A program made the position numbers and the translations under genes. A stretch of DNA of 10,691 nt from Terriglobia bacterium (GTDB taxonomy: Bacteria; Acidobacteriota; Terriglobia; UBA7540): contig JASHYZ010000103.1 in the NCBI GenBank assembly GCA_030042795.1, positions 1-10,691 on the forward strand, written 5' to 3'. The notes below the pieces were generated by a model. It was not told where the DNA came from. It saw nothing but the letters and a program-made list of their open reading frames with translations, and ran no database searches. Of this stretch, positions 1 through 6,511 are shown piece by piece (the first letter of the stretch is position 1; the number at the start of each line of letters is the position of its first letter).

Positions 1-369
1 TACTCTCTCCAGAACCACCTCCGGACGACCGCGCCAAGTATGGGCCAGGTTGAGACCGATGAGTTGTACGTGGGCGTAGATAAGAAGGGTGCACACTACG
101 TTGTCCCGATACAAGCGAAAGGGGGCAAGGACCGGCTGAGCGTGGTTCAAATTGAGCAAGACATTGCGGTGTGTGCCGCGAAATTTCCGCTGTTGATCTG
201 TAGGCCCGTGGCTGCGCAGTTCACGCAAGATGACGTCATTGCCCTGTTCGAGCTTGAACGGGACGGGGACGTGATAAAGATCGCTTCGGAGAAACACTAT
301 AAGCTAGTTTCGCCCAAGGAGGTTACGGCGAGCGACCTGGAAAGCTATCGCAGTCGCGTATCGGACTAA
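1..369 (+). CDS. Partial ORF, C-terminal part of a putative PD-(D/E)XK-like nuclease-fold protein
   Basis: The frame is open from the first base of the window to the TAA at 367-369, giving 122 codons; the real start lies upstream, outside the window. The visible part has a short segment ETDELYVGVD (residues 18-27) followed by VVPIQAKGG (34-42), i.e. acidic residues, a beta-strand and then Q-A-K. This is the spacing seen at the active site of PD-(D/E)XK nuclease-fold enzymes, with D20 or E21 and Q38/K40 as the candidate residues. The last 60 residues look like a small C-terminal domain rich in beta-strand residues. I do not recognise a named family; a restriction or repair-type nuclease is an inference from the motif alone. 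An internal ATG at 40 is a poor start because the likely catalytic region would begin right at the N-terminus. Confidence 0.6.
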   Translation, partial: YSLQNHLRTTAPSMGQVETDELYVGVDKKGAHYVVPIQAKGGKDRLSVVQIEQDIAVCAAKFPLLICRPVAAQFTQDDVIALFELERDGDVIKIASEKHYKLVSPKEVTASDLESYRSRVSD

Positions 370-388
370 GCTGCGACGTGAACCCCAA

Positions 389-409
389 AGTGAGCACATT
401 ATGCTCACT
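389..409. repeat. Perfect hairpin/palindrome after the first gene
   Basis: AGTGAGCA (389-396) and TGCTCACT (402-409) form a perfect 8-bp inverted repeat with a 5-base CATTA centre, starting 20 bp after the TAA of the partial gene. It could act as a terminator-like or mRNA-end hairpin, but no T-tract follows. The symmetry is equally compatible with an operator or a transposable-element end. Confidence 0.45.
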
Positions 410-535
410 GGCCAGAACGCCCCGTAGGTCGGCCGGTAACTCACAGTCCAACCCACAGAAAACAAGTCTCGAAATATTGCCTCTCGAGATTCCCGCCACT
501 ACCCACTGTCCCACTCGTGCTGGCCTTGCCCACGG

Positions 536-616
536 TGGACCCCCGCTTCCGCGGGGGTGACATCGCTGGAGTTAGAGGCCCGATCCACACGTCATTCCCG
601 CGTAACCGGGAATCCA
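536..616. repeat. Diverged pair of REP-like palindromes
   Basis: Positions 536-562 carry a palindromic unit with the core CCCCCGCTTCCGCGGGGG. Positions 590-616 carry a related unit with core ATTCCCGCGTAACCGGGAAT, in the opposite orientation and 27 bp away. Both match, with differences, the perfect units at 805-831 and 869-895: flanks CGTCA on one side and TCCA on the other, around a CCCGCNNNNGCGGG-type stem. This is the widespread 'GTCATTCCCGCGAAAGCGGGAATCCA' class of REP-like intergenic repeat. Confidence 0.75.
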
Positions 617-760
617 CGAGTTTTCACACAGACTCTGCAGCCCTTTCACTCTGCGTAATCGGCACTGAAAATTTATTTAAGTTAAATTTTTGGGGCTTAC
701 CCAGAATGTTTAGGAAAACAAAGGAGTTAACAAGGCTCTGCCCGGAATGTGATTGATAAA

Positions 761-930
761 TAATGGGTACTGGTGTCATTTGCTGAGCGGAACCTCCGAG
801 GTATCGTCATTCCCGCGAAAGCGGGAATCCACTTCCTGGATACCTTTTTTTTCCAAGGACTTCTGCAATGGATTCCCGCTTTCGCGGGAATGACGACGTT
901 CAGTCGTTCAAATGACACCAGCACCAAATA
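761..930. mobile_element. MITE-like element: nested inverted repeats around a REP pair
   Basis: The outer arms 761-782 and 909-930 are inverted repeats matching at 19 of 22 positions, including an uninterrupted 13-base core CTGGTGTCATTTG. Inside them, 805-831 and 869-895 are perfect 27-base inverted copies of a REP-like palindrome (core ATTCCCGCGAAAGCGGGAAT), 37 bp apart. The element is 170 bp, has no gene, and could fold as one long cruciform. The nested symmetry suggests a non-autonomous mobile element or a REP doublet (BIME-like) mobilised by a transposase acting from elsewhere. No transposase or RAYT gene is present in the window. Target-site duplications were not convincingly seen. Confidence 0.65.
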
Positions 931-1202
931 ATGTGGTTAGTTGATTTTTCGGGTGCCGTTCTTGCTATCTGAAGACGCTCCAGGGCACGCTTGCAGCCGG
1001 TTTGCCAGCGGCGAACCATTTGGGGAATCTGCTTCCCGAGACGGTGAAGCGACCAAACTAAGTAACCTACTCGGTCTCGGTCGCGTTCACGTGGCTTGCA
1101 ATGCGCTACCTCTTCATTCTACACTTCGCACTTGGAGGTGTTGTCACCGGCACTGCTTCGCCGGTGGTTGCTTCCCGTGCCGGATGGGCCGGTGCTGAAC
1201 GC

Positions 1203-2111
1203 ATGAGCGCCCTTGAGCAGTTCACCCGAAACGAAGTCCTCCGCATTGTCGGCATCACCTCAGGGCAGTTGAAGTATTGGGAGCGCCTCGAGCTGGTTGA
1301 GGTTCCCAAGGTTAACGAGCCCGCGGCTGGTGCCCACGCAAAGTCCTACAACTTCCGCCATCTCACCCGCCTTCGCGTGGTAAAGCAGCTCACTGGACAG
1401 CACGTCCCCGCCCGCCGTCTGCGTGACGCTCTCGAAGCCTTTCGTCGGCAGCAACCTTCTGAAAGCGAAACCGCGCTTGACGATTTGCGCCTCATACCGG
1501 ACGGCCGGCGCATTGTGGTGGAATACCAGGGCACAAGCATCGAGCCGGTGACGGGACAACTGCTGCTGGATTTCGGTGGCACAGAGACCAAGATCTCCGC
1601 CATTCGCGAGCGTGGCCTGGAGGATTGGCTTAACGTGGCGCAGGAATGCGAGGGGGATTCGGCGCGGCGCTCCCAGGCCATCGATGCCTATCTCAACATC
1701 GTAGAGAAAGCGCCGGCGTGGCTTGAACCGCGGCTCAATCTGGGCACGTTGTACTATGAGGCGGGCAATCTGGGTGCCGCCGCAGAGCAGTTCCGGGTGG
1801 CCGTAGAAATTGCGCCGGGCAATCCTCTGGCGCATTTTAACCGCGCCAGTGTGCTGGACGATCTTGGCGAGCTCGAAGCGGCCGCGCGCCATTTTGAGGA
1901 GGCCCTACGCCTCACCCCAGGCTTTGCGGACGCCCACTACAACGCCGCCCGAGTCTACGAGAAGCTGGGCGCCGCCGCAACCGCTCGCATGCATTGGCAA
2001 CGCTACCTCGACCTTGACCCCCGCAGCGCGTGGTCCGACTATGCTCGCGAGCGCGTGGCGGAATTGAGCGGGAAATCCGATTCTCCGCGCCCGGTTGGCA
2101 TTCGATCGTAG
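1203..2111 (+). CDS. MerR-like DNA-binding protein with C-terminal tetratricopeptide repeats
   Basis: This 302-residue protein begins with a MerR-type winged helix-turn-helix: residues 7-32 (FTRNEVLRIVGITSGQLKYW) give the recognition helix, and YNFRHLTRLRVVKQL at 49-63 gives the second conserved helix of the fold. After a linker (about 80-138) come TPR-type helical pairs from about 141 to 274, seen in NLGTLYYEAGNLGAAAEQF and in HYNAARVYEKLG, each followed by an A/L-x-x-x-P motif. MerR domains bind DNA as dimers, and TPRs usually bind protein partners, so a regulator controlled by protein contact is a fair inference. The start at 1203 places the HTH at the N-terminus. The frame extends upstream to an ATG at 1101, but those 34 residues do not resemble the family. 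There is no strong Shine-Dalgarno sequence before 1203. It runs convergent with the M50 protease gene. Confidence 0.88.
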   Translation: MSALEQFTRNEVLRIVGITSGQLKYWERLELVEVPKVNEPAAGAHAKSYNFRHLTRLRVVKQLTGQHVPARRLRDALEAFRRQQPSESETALDDLRLIPDGRRIVVEYQGTSIEPVTGQLLLDFGGTETKISAIRERGLEDWLNVAQECEGDSARRSQAIDAYLNIVEKAPAWLEPRLNLGTLYYEAGNLGAAAEQFRVAVEIAPGNPLAHFNRASVLDDLGELEAAARHFEEALRLTPGFADAHYNAARVYEKLGAAATARMHWQRYLDLDPRSAWSDYARERVAELSGKSDSPRPVGIRS

Positions 2112-2193
2112 GCGGACCGTTTGGAATGCGGCAGCAGGGCGCGCTGGTCAAGGCTATGCATCTTTCGATTTTTCGGTTCGGCCCGGTGCCGTT

Positions 2194-3339
2194 TTAGGGC
2201 ATAATCACGGGCCGGTTGTGGTCGGCTTCAACCGTTGCTTTTTCTCCCAGTTGGTTCCGGTGGGCGCGGCGCAGCGCAGACTGAACCGTCATAAACTCGG
2301 CGACGTTTTCCATGTCGAGCAGGCCCACCAAGTGTCCGTCGTGTTCTACCGGGATGGAGCGGACTCCCGAGGCGCGTAGTACCGGCAAGGCGTGCTCCAG
2401 CATGTCATGGGAATCGGCCACCGGAAACTCCCGCTGCATGGCATCACGCACCGGGATCTCGGAGCCGCGCTGGGCCAGGGCCCTCATCAGATCGGCGCGG
2501 GTGAGAATGCCGAGCACATGGTCGCCGAACACCACCGGGAAATCGTGCTGGAAGCCGGCCAGGACGTGTTCAACGGCTTGCGCCAGCGTCTCATCCGGCC
2601 GCAAGGTGCGGAACTCCGTCAGCATCACGCGCTGCACGGGAATTCCCGCGAATGAGGTGCGAGCCTGCACCATGGCTGACTCGCCTTCGGCGCCCATCCA
2701 GACGAAAAGAGCGATAAAGAGCAGGAAAGGATCGGTGAACAGCCCTAGAAAGCCAAACACAAGAGCTAAGGCTTGGCCAACGCGCGCGGCGATGCGCGTG
2801 GCCTCCGTGTAGTCCAGACGCGTGGCGAGCAAGGCGCGAAGCACGCGTCCGCCGTCCATCGGGAACGCAGGGATCAGGTTGAAGGCCACGAGCCAAAGGT
2901 TCACCAGCATCAACCGGTCAAGAAAGCCGCCACTGAGCCACTTCAACTGTTGCAGTTGCGGCGGTATCCCGAGCACGCCGAGAATCACGAAGAGGCCAGC
3001 CGCAATCACCACGTTGACGGCCGGGCCCGCTAGCGCCACCCAAAGCTCTTGCAGAGGCTGCTCGGGCATGCGCTCAAGACGCGCCACGCCGCCGATGGGA
3101 AGCAGAATGATGTCCCGCGTTCGCACGCCATAGCGGCGCGCTGCCAGCGCATGTCCGAGTTCGTGGAGGACGACGCAAGCGAAGATGGCGAGGATGAAGG
3201 CGACGGCGGTAATCGTCACGGCGGGGCTGTGCTTTTCCACCCAGGAAGCGATGACGATGTAGGCAAGCAGCAGTAGGAAAGTGGCGTGCATGTACACCGT
3301 AATGCCGGCCAGCCTGCCAATCTTCCACGACCACCGCAT
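2194..3339 (-). CDS. M50 family (site-2 protease) membrane metalloprotease with two CBS domains
   Basis: The product is a 381-residue intramembrane zinc protease of the M50B type. Membrane segments lie at about 17-33, 42-58, 104-124, 143-158 and 186-214. The zinc motif HELGH is at 59-63, and the third ligand sits in NLIPAFPMDGG (154-164, D162), both intact. Residues about 236-290 and 297-350 form a CBS pair, which in other proteins binds adenosine nucleotides and gates activity. Family members cleave membrane-bound substrates such as anti-sigma factors; the substrate here is unknown. The ATG at 3339 is preceded by AAAGGGAC about 8 bases upstream, a good ribosome site, and places the first membrane segment correctly. 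The open frame reaches 3492, but that extension is not membrane-like. It shares a divergent upstream region with the DUF1844 gene. Confidence 0.93.
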   Translation of the reverse strand: MRWSWKIGRLAGITVYMHATFLLLLAYIVIASWVEKHSPAVTITAVAFILAIFACVVLHELGHALAARRYGVRTRDIILLPIGGVARLERMPEQPLQELWVALAGPAVNVVIAAGLFVILGVLGIPPQLQQLKWLSGGFLDRLMLVNLWLVAFNLIPAFPMDGGRVLRALLATRLDYTEATRIAARVGQALALVFGFLGLFTDPFLLFIALFVWMGAEGESAMVQARTSFAGIPVQRVMLTEFRTLRPDETLAQAVEHVLAGFQHDFPVVFGDHVLGILTRADLMRALAQRGSEIPVRDAMQREFPVADSHDMLEHALPVLRASGVRSIPVEHDGHLVGLLDMENVAEFMTVQSALRRAHRNQLGEKATVEADHNRPVIMP

Positions 3340-3699
3340 GAAGTGTCCCTTTAGCAAGCGCGCCGCAATGCGGCGTCTGCATTCCGACGAACCTACGTCC
3401 CCGCTTCCATTGTACGCTGCAATCAGCAGTTGAAGTGGAAGGCCCTCGCGCCGCCCGATGGGCACCGAACACCTGAAAGTCCGGCAGAGCACCGGTCCGT
3501 TAGCAGCGGGTTCGCGCCGCCATTCGACTCCCGGTGTAGACGGGTTACAGCCGGGATTATCCTCAACGGTGGCTCCGCATTCGCTATGATAAACTTGTTA
3601 GCTTAGGTCCGGTAAAGCTGTCTGTGTTCAGGTGGTGGCTAGCCTGCAACCATGTGTCAAGCTTACAGAGAGCCTATCGCGGCGAAGAGGTAATCCAAG
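3340..3699. other. Divergent intergenic region
   Basis: These 360 bp separate the starts of the M50 protease gene and the DUF1844 gene, so promoters for both should lie here. The best -10-like sequence for the + strand cluster is TATGAT at 3585-3590 (within CGCTATGATAAACT), but no good -35 element is at the normal distance, so it is only a weak candidate. The ribosome site AAGAGG (3685-3690) serves the DUF1844 start. I see no RNA gene and no strong inverted repeat. Confidence 0.4.
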
Positions 3700-4188
3700 A
3701 TGCCCGACGAGAAAGAGGAGAGCGGCTTTAAGGTAGTGGACCGGCGCCCGTTCGCTACTGACGGCAGCGTTCGCGATCAGCTCGACGACAGCGCCTCCGC
3801 ACCACGGAAAGTGGAGCGGCCCGAGGCGCGGGTGTCCGCCGATGCCTCCAAGCCCCAGGTCGAAATGGAGTCATCCGAAGAAGGCTTCGAGACTGCTCTC
3901 GACGATCTCGGAGATTCCGGGCAAGCGCCGCTTTCCGGCTTTGACACGCTGGTGTCGTATCTCGGGACCACGGCGATGTTCCAGTTGGGTTTGATGGCGG
4001 GCCCGACCGGAGAGCGGATACCCCCCGATCTGGCCAACGCGCGGCAAACCATTACCATGCTCGAAGTCCTCGACCAGAAGACGCAGGGCAACCTCACCGA
4101 GGACGAGAGCCGACTGCTTGACGACATTCTTTACGAGCTGCGCATGGCCTACGTCGAAGTGGACAAGCGGACCGGCAACGCCAAATGA
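3700..4188 (+). CDS. DUF1844 domain protein
   Basis: This is a 162-residue cytoplasmic protein. The first 78 residues are acidic, Pro/Ser/Glu-rich and probably disordered. Residues about 79-155 match the DUF1844 family pattern: FDTLVSYLGTTAMFQLGL, then ARQTITMLEVLDQKTQGNLT and ELRMAYVE. The family's biochemical function is unknown. The start ATG has AAGAGG 9 bases upstream. Its last codons overlap the next gene in an ATGA arrangement (stop TGA 4186-4188, next ATG 4185-4187), so the two are almost certainly translationally coupled. The pair continues towards ribF, so it probably belongs to one transcript with the hydrolase gene. Confidence 0.9.
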   Translation: MPDEKEESGFKVVDRRPFATDGSVRDQLDDSASAPRKVERPEARVSADASKPQVEMESSEEGFETALDDLGDSGQAPLSGFDTLVSYLGTTAMFQLGLMAGPTGERIPPDLANARQTITMLEVLDQKTQGNLTEDESRLLDDILYELRMAYVEVDKRTGNAK

Positions 4189-4943
4189 GGCTCACCTTTC
4201 TCGGCACCGGGACCTCTACCGGTGTACCGACACTGGGCTGCCGGTGCGAGGTCTGCCAGTCTCCTGACCCTCGCGACAACCGCACGCGACCCTCCGTCCT
4301 GCTCGAATTTAATGGCCGTGCGGTGGTGATTGACACCTCACCCGACTTCCGCCAGCAGGCATTGCGGCACGGCCTCGGCCGGCTGGACGCGGTGGCATTC
4401 ACCCACGACCACGCTGACCACATCCTTGGCCTCGACGACGTCCGGCCGTATTACTTGCGGGACAAAGTTCCCATTCCCATTTACGCCGACGAACACACCA
4501 TGGGAAGCATCCGCCGGGTATACAAGTACATCTTTGACCAGGACTATCCGTACGGTGGCCTGGCCAAGCTAGACCCGCACATTATTGACGGGCCTTTCGA
4601 GCTTTGGGGCGAGAAGTTGATTCCGCTCCAGGTGTTTCACGGCAACTTGCCGGTGTTGGGGTTCCGCTTCGGCAGCGCGGCATATGTGACCGATTTCAGC
4701 ACCATTCCGGGGTCAACTGCGACGCAACTCGAAGGGCTCGATGTGCTGATTCTGGATGCGCTCCGGCGGGAGCCGCACCCCTCGCATTCAACAGTGGAAC
4801 AGTCGCTGAACTGGGTGGAGAGGCTGAAGCCGCGCCGCGCCTTCTTCACGCATATCGCACACGAGCTTCGCCACGAAGCAACCAACGCAACGCTGCCTCC
4901 AACCGTTCGCTTGGCTTACGATGGCCTAAGTCTGGAGATTTGA
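4185..4943 (+). CDS. PhnP-like MBL-fold phosphodiesterase-type metallohydrolase
   Basis: A 252-residue metallo-beta-lactamase-fold hydrolase of the PhnP / COG1235 group. The N-terminus MRLTFLGTGTSTGVPTLGC is typical of this group, and GCRCEVCQ (18-25) supplies Cys19, Cys21 and Cys24, the structural zinc cysteines known from PhnP. The binuclear metal site is intact: THDHADH (73-79), H152 in FHGN, D170 in YVTDF and H223 in THIAH. PhnP itself hydrolyses phosphoribosyl cyclic phosphate in phosphonate breakdown. No phn genes are nearby here, so the substrate may be another cyclic nucleotide or phosphodiester. It starts inside the stop codon of the DUF1844 gene and precedes ribF by 89 bp. Confidence 0.9.
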   Translation: MRLTFLGTGTSTGVPTLGCRCEVCQSPDPRDNRTRPSVLLEFNGRAVVIDTSPDFRQQALRHGLGRLDAVAFTHDHADHILGLDDVRPYYLRDKVPIPIYADEHTMGSIRRVYKYIFDQDYPYGGLAKLDPHIIDGPFELWGEKLIPLQVFHGNLPVLGFRFGSAAYVTDFSTIPGSTATQLEGLDVLILDALRREPHPSHSTVEQSLNWVERLKPRRAFFTHIAHELRHEATNATLPPTVRLAYDGLSLEI

Positions 4944-5032
4944 ATGCCTTTGGACGCAGAAGGCACGGGGTACCCGAATACGCGCTAACGCTGCGATCCC
5001 TGAGATCGGCCGCGTTTCGCGCAGTTCGTGCC

Positions 5033-6037
5033 ATGCAATTGATTTACGACATCAGCGAGCTTCGCCAGCCGCTTCAAGCGAGTGTCATCACCGTTGGCAA
5101 CTTTGACGGAGTGCACGTCGGCCACCAAAGGCTTTTGCGCCGTGTCGTAGTGCGTGCACAAGAGGCTGGCGTATCATCGGCCGTGCTCACGTTTGATCCC
5201 CATCCAACGTACATTCTCGCGCCGGATCGTGCGCCGAAGATCCTCACACCGCTTCCGGAGAAAATCGCACTAATCGAGGCAACAGGCATCGATATCCTCT
5301 GGGTGCGGCCGTTCACGTTAGAGCTTTCGCGGATGCCGCCAGCGGAATTCTTCGATGAAACGCTTGTTCGCGGACTCCGGGCGCAAGTCGTGGTGGTAGG
5401 GCCAAACTTCCGCTTCGGTCACCGCCAAGCCGGCGATGTGCAGTTACTCATGCAACTCGGCCGCGAGCGGGGCATCGAGGTGGAGGTAATGGAAGCGACG
5501 CGGGTCCGCGGACAGATGGCTTCGAGTACGAGAATTCGCGAACTCGCCGCGCTAGGACGGGTGAACCTTGCCTGCCGCCTGCTGGGAAGGCCTTTTAGTG
5601 TTTCAGGGCCCATCGTTCGCGGATCGGGTATCGGCCGCCAGCAGACCGTGCCGACGCTCAATCTCGCCCACGTTGACCGGATGCTGGACGGACAGCCGCC
5701 CCGTCAACTTCCCAGGACCGGAGTCTACGTCACGCGGACTCGGGTGGCGGGAAGCGAGCACGAGTCAGTCACCAACGTGGGACGCAAACCAACTTTCGGA
5801 GAACACGAGCTCACCGTGGAGCCTTACTTGCTGGATTATCGCGGCGACCACATCGAAGCCGGCACGATGGAGATTCAGTTTCTACATCGCCTACGCGACG
5901 AGCGCAAGTTTCCCGATGCCGCTACTCTCAAGGCGCAGATCATGCGGGATGCCGAGCGGTCATTGGGGTATTTCCGCCGGCTTCAGTTCTTTCGGCGCGT
6001 TCAATCCGCGTCGAAAAGAGAATCCTTTCAAGCGTAA
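5033..6037 (+). CDS. ribF: Bifunctional riboflavin kinase / FAD synthetase
   Basis: RibF makes FMN from riboflavin and ATP, then FAD from FMN and ATP, in the cytoplasm. The 334-residue length is close to the usual 300-320. The FAD synthetase (nucleotidyltransferase) half shows GNFDGVHVGHQ (22-32), with the HxGH-type motif, TFDPHP (53-58), GPNFRFGH (123-130) and SSTRIR (164-169). The riboflavin kinase half (about 186-318) shows PIVRGSGIGRQQTVPTLNL (193-211, with the PTxN magnesium/ATP motif), NVGRKPTF (248-255) and the probable catalytic E263 in VEPYLLDY. The ATG at 5033 puts the first motif at the expected distance; the reading frame is open upstream but those residues are not RibF-like, and the ribosome site is weak. 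It may be co-transcribed with the two genes before it. No FMN riboswitch is visible upstream. Its last 10 bases overlap the facing small gene. Confidence 0.94.
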   Translation: MQLIYDISELRQPLQASVITVGNFDGVHVGHQRLLRRVVVRAQEAGVSSAVLTFDPHPTYILAPDRAPKILTPLPEKIALIEATGIDILWVRPFTLELSRMPPAEFFDETLVRGLRAQVVVVGPNFRFGHRQAGDVQLLMQLGRERGIEVEVMEATRVRGQMASSTRIRELAALGRVNLACRLLGRPFSVSGPIVRGSGIGRQQTVPTLNLAHVDRMLDGQPPRQLPRTGVYVTRTRVAGSEHESVTNVGRKPTFGEHELTVEPYLLDYRGDHIEAGTMEIQFLHRLRDERKFPDAATLKAQIMRDAERSLGYFRRLQFFRRVQSASKRESFQA

Positions 6038-6246
6038 ACACTGAGGCTGTTGCCGGAGCCTTGCTCGCTGCCGACCTGGGTCTGAGGCGCCTGCCCCGCG
6101 CTCTGGATCAACTGCAAAATCGCTGACGTTTCGGTGGAATTGGCGTCCAAGAGGGCTGCAATTTGGTTGATCGCCGGACCTTGCGGGTTCTGTGAGATGT
6201 TGTCCAGCAACGGACCAGTCACGCTGCTGATGCTTCCGATAGACAT
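6028..6246 (-). CDS. Small hypothetical protein, 72 residues
   Basis: This ORF starts at ATG 6244-6246, with AAGGGGG about 12 bases upstream on its strand, and ends at TGA 6028-6030, inside the ribF stop region. The product has a short Gly/Ser-rich N-terminus (MSIGSISSVTGPLL), a likely amphipathic helix around INQIAALLDANSTETSAILQLIQ (26-49 region) and a Gln/Gly/Ser-rich tail ending SVYA. There is no signal peptide or cysteine. The size, the D-x-x-x-T-E-x-x-A-x-L-x-x-L helix and the hydrophobic tail are loosely like the small YjfB 'putative motility protein' family, but I cannot confirm this. The ribosome site and the biased composition argue that it is a real gene rather than a chance frame. 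Confidence 0.55.
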   Translation of the reverse strand: MSIGSISSVTGPLLDNISQNPQGPAINQIAALLDANSTETSAILQLIQSAGQAPQTQVGSEQGSGNSLSVYA

Positions 6247-6464
6247 AGAGCTGGTTATCCCCCTTCAACGGTTCTATCGGCAACCTTCGTTGTGTAGTTG
6301 AGGCCAACCTCATAGAGATTTTGTGTGTCTAAACTCTTGCCTCTCCCTTTACAACGTCAGGCAGAGCGGCCAACGGCCGCGAGAAGCGGAACTTAGCCCG
6401 CTGGTGCGCGCGAATTTTCATTTGACGGGTTGGGGCGGAGCAACGGGGCAACGGGCCGCCTTCC

Positions 6465-6494
6465 TTGACTGCCCTGAAAGCCCGTTTCTATAAT
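6465..6494 (+). promoter_or_regulatory. Strong sigma-70-type promoter of the first VWA gene
   Basis: TTGACT at 6465-6470 and a perfect TATAAT at 6489-6494 are separated by 18 bp. Transcription should begin near 6501, leaving a leader of only about 11 bases before the ATG at 6512. The purine-rich GGAGGG at 6501-6506 would then be at the very 5' end of the mRNA. Confidence 0.8.
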
Positions 6495-6511
6495 TCTGAG
6501 GGAGGGTTCAA

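Larger units (their letters stand above)
370..1202. other. Gene-poor region with REP-like palindromes
   Basis: No convincing gene was found in these 833 bp. The region holds a hairpin just after the first gene (389-409), a pair of diverged REP-like palindromes (536-562 and 590-616), an AT-only inverted repeat (AAAATTTA at 668-675 and TAAATTTT at 683-690), and a 170-bp element with nested inverted repeats (761-930). Short open frames here read through the palindromes and have no recognisable domain or ribosome site. Before the regulator gene there is a 7-bp GC stem (CACCGGC 1145-1151, GCCGGTG 1160-1166) preceded by an isolated GGAGGT at 1134-1139. A weak extended -10-like TGCTATCT at 963-970, with TTGATT at 941-946, might be the promoter of the regulator, but the 19-bp spacing is long. 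Confidence 0.6.

Noticed and set aside
536..895. CRISPR array
   Set aside because: The repeats are palindromic REP-like units in inverted pairs with unequal spacing, not direct repeats with regular spacers; no cas genes.
941..1198. 85-codon frame upstream of the regulator gene
   Set aside because: No ribosome site, cysteine-rich and odd composition, no recognisable domain; runs into the regulator's start region.
1101..1202. 34-residue N-terminal extension of the MerR-like/TPR protein
   Set aside because: The HTH begins right after ATG 1203; the extension resembles no family and its upstream has no ribosome site.
1260..1892. 210-codon minus-strand frame
   Set aside because: Shadow of the regulator gene, which has clear domains in the other frame.
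2179..2214. Inverted repeat CGGCCCG/CGGGCCG between convergent genes as a bidirectional terminator
   Set aside because: Long 22-base loop, no T-run on either strand, overlaps the M50 stop codon; too weak to call.
3340..3492. 51-residue N-terminal extension of the M50 protease
   Set aside because: A good ribosome site and correct membrane topology favour ATG 3339; the extension is Arg/Ser-rich.
4944..5032. FMN riboswitch before ribF
   Set aside because: Only 89 bp and no recognisable FMN-element core or terminator/sequestor fold seen.
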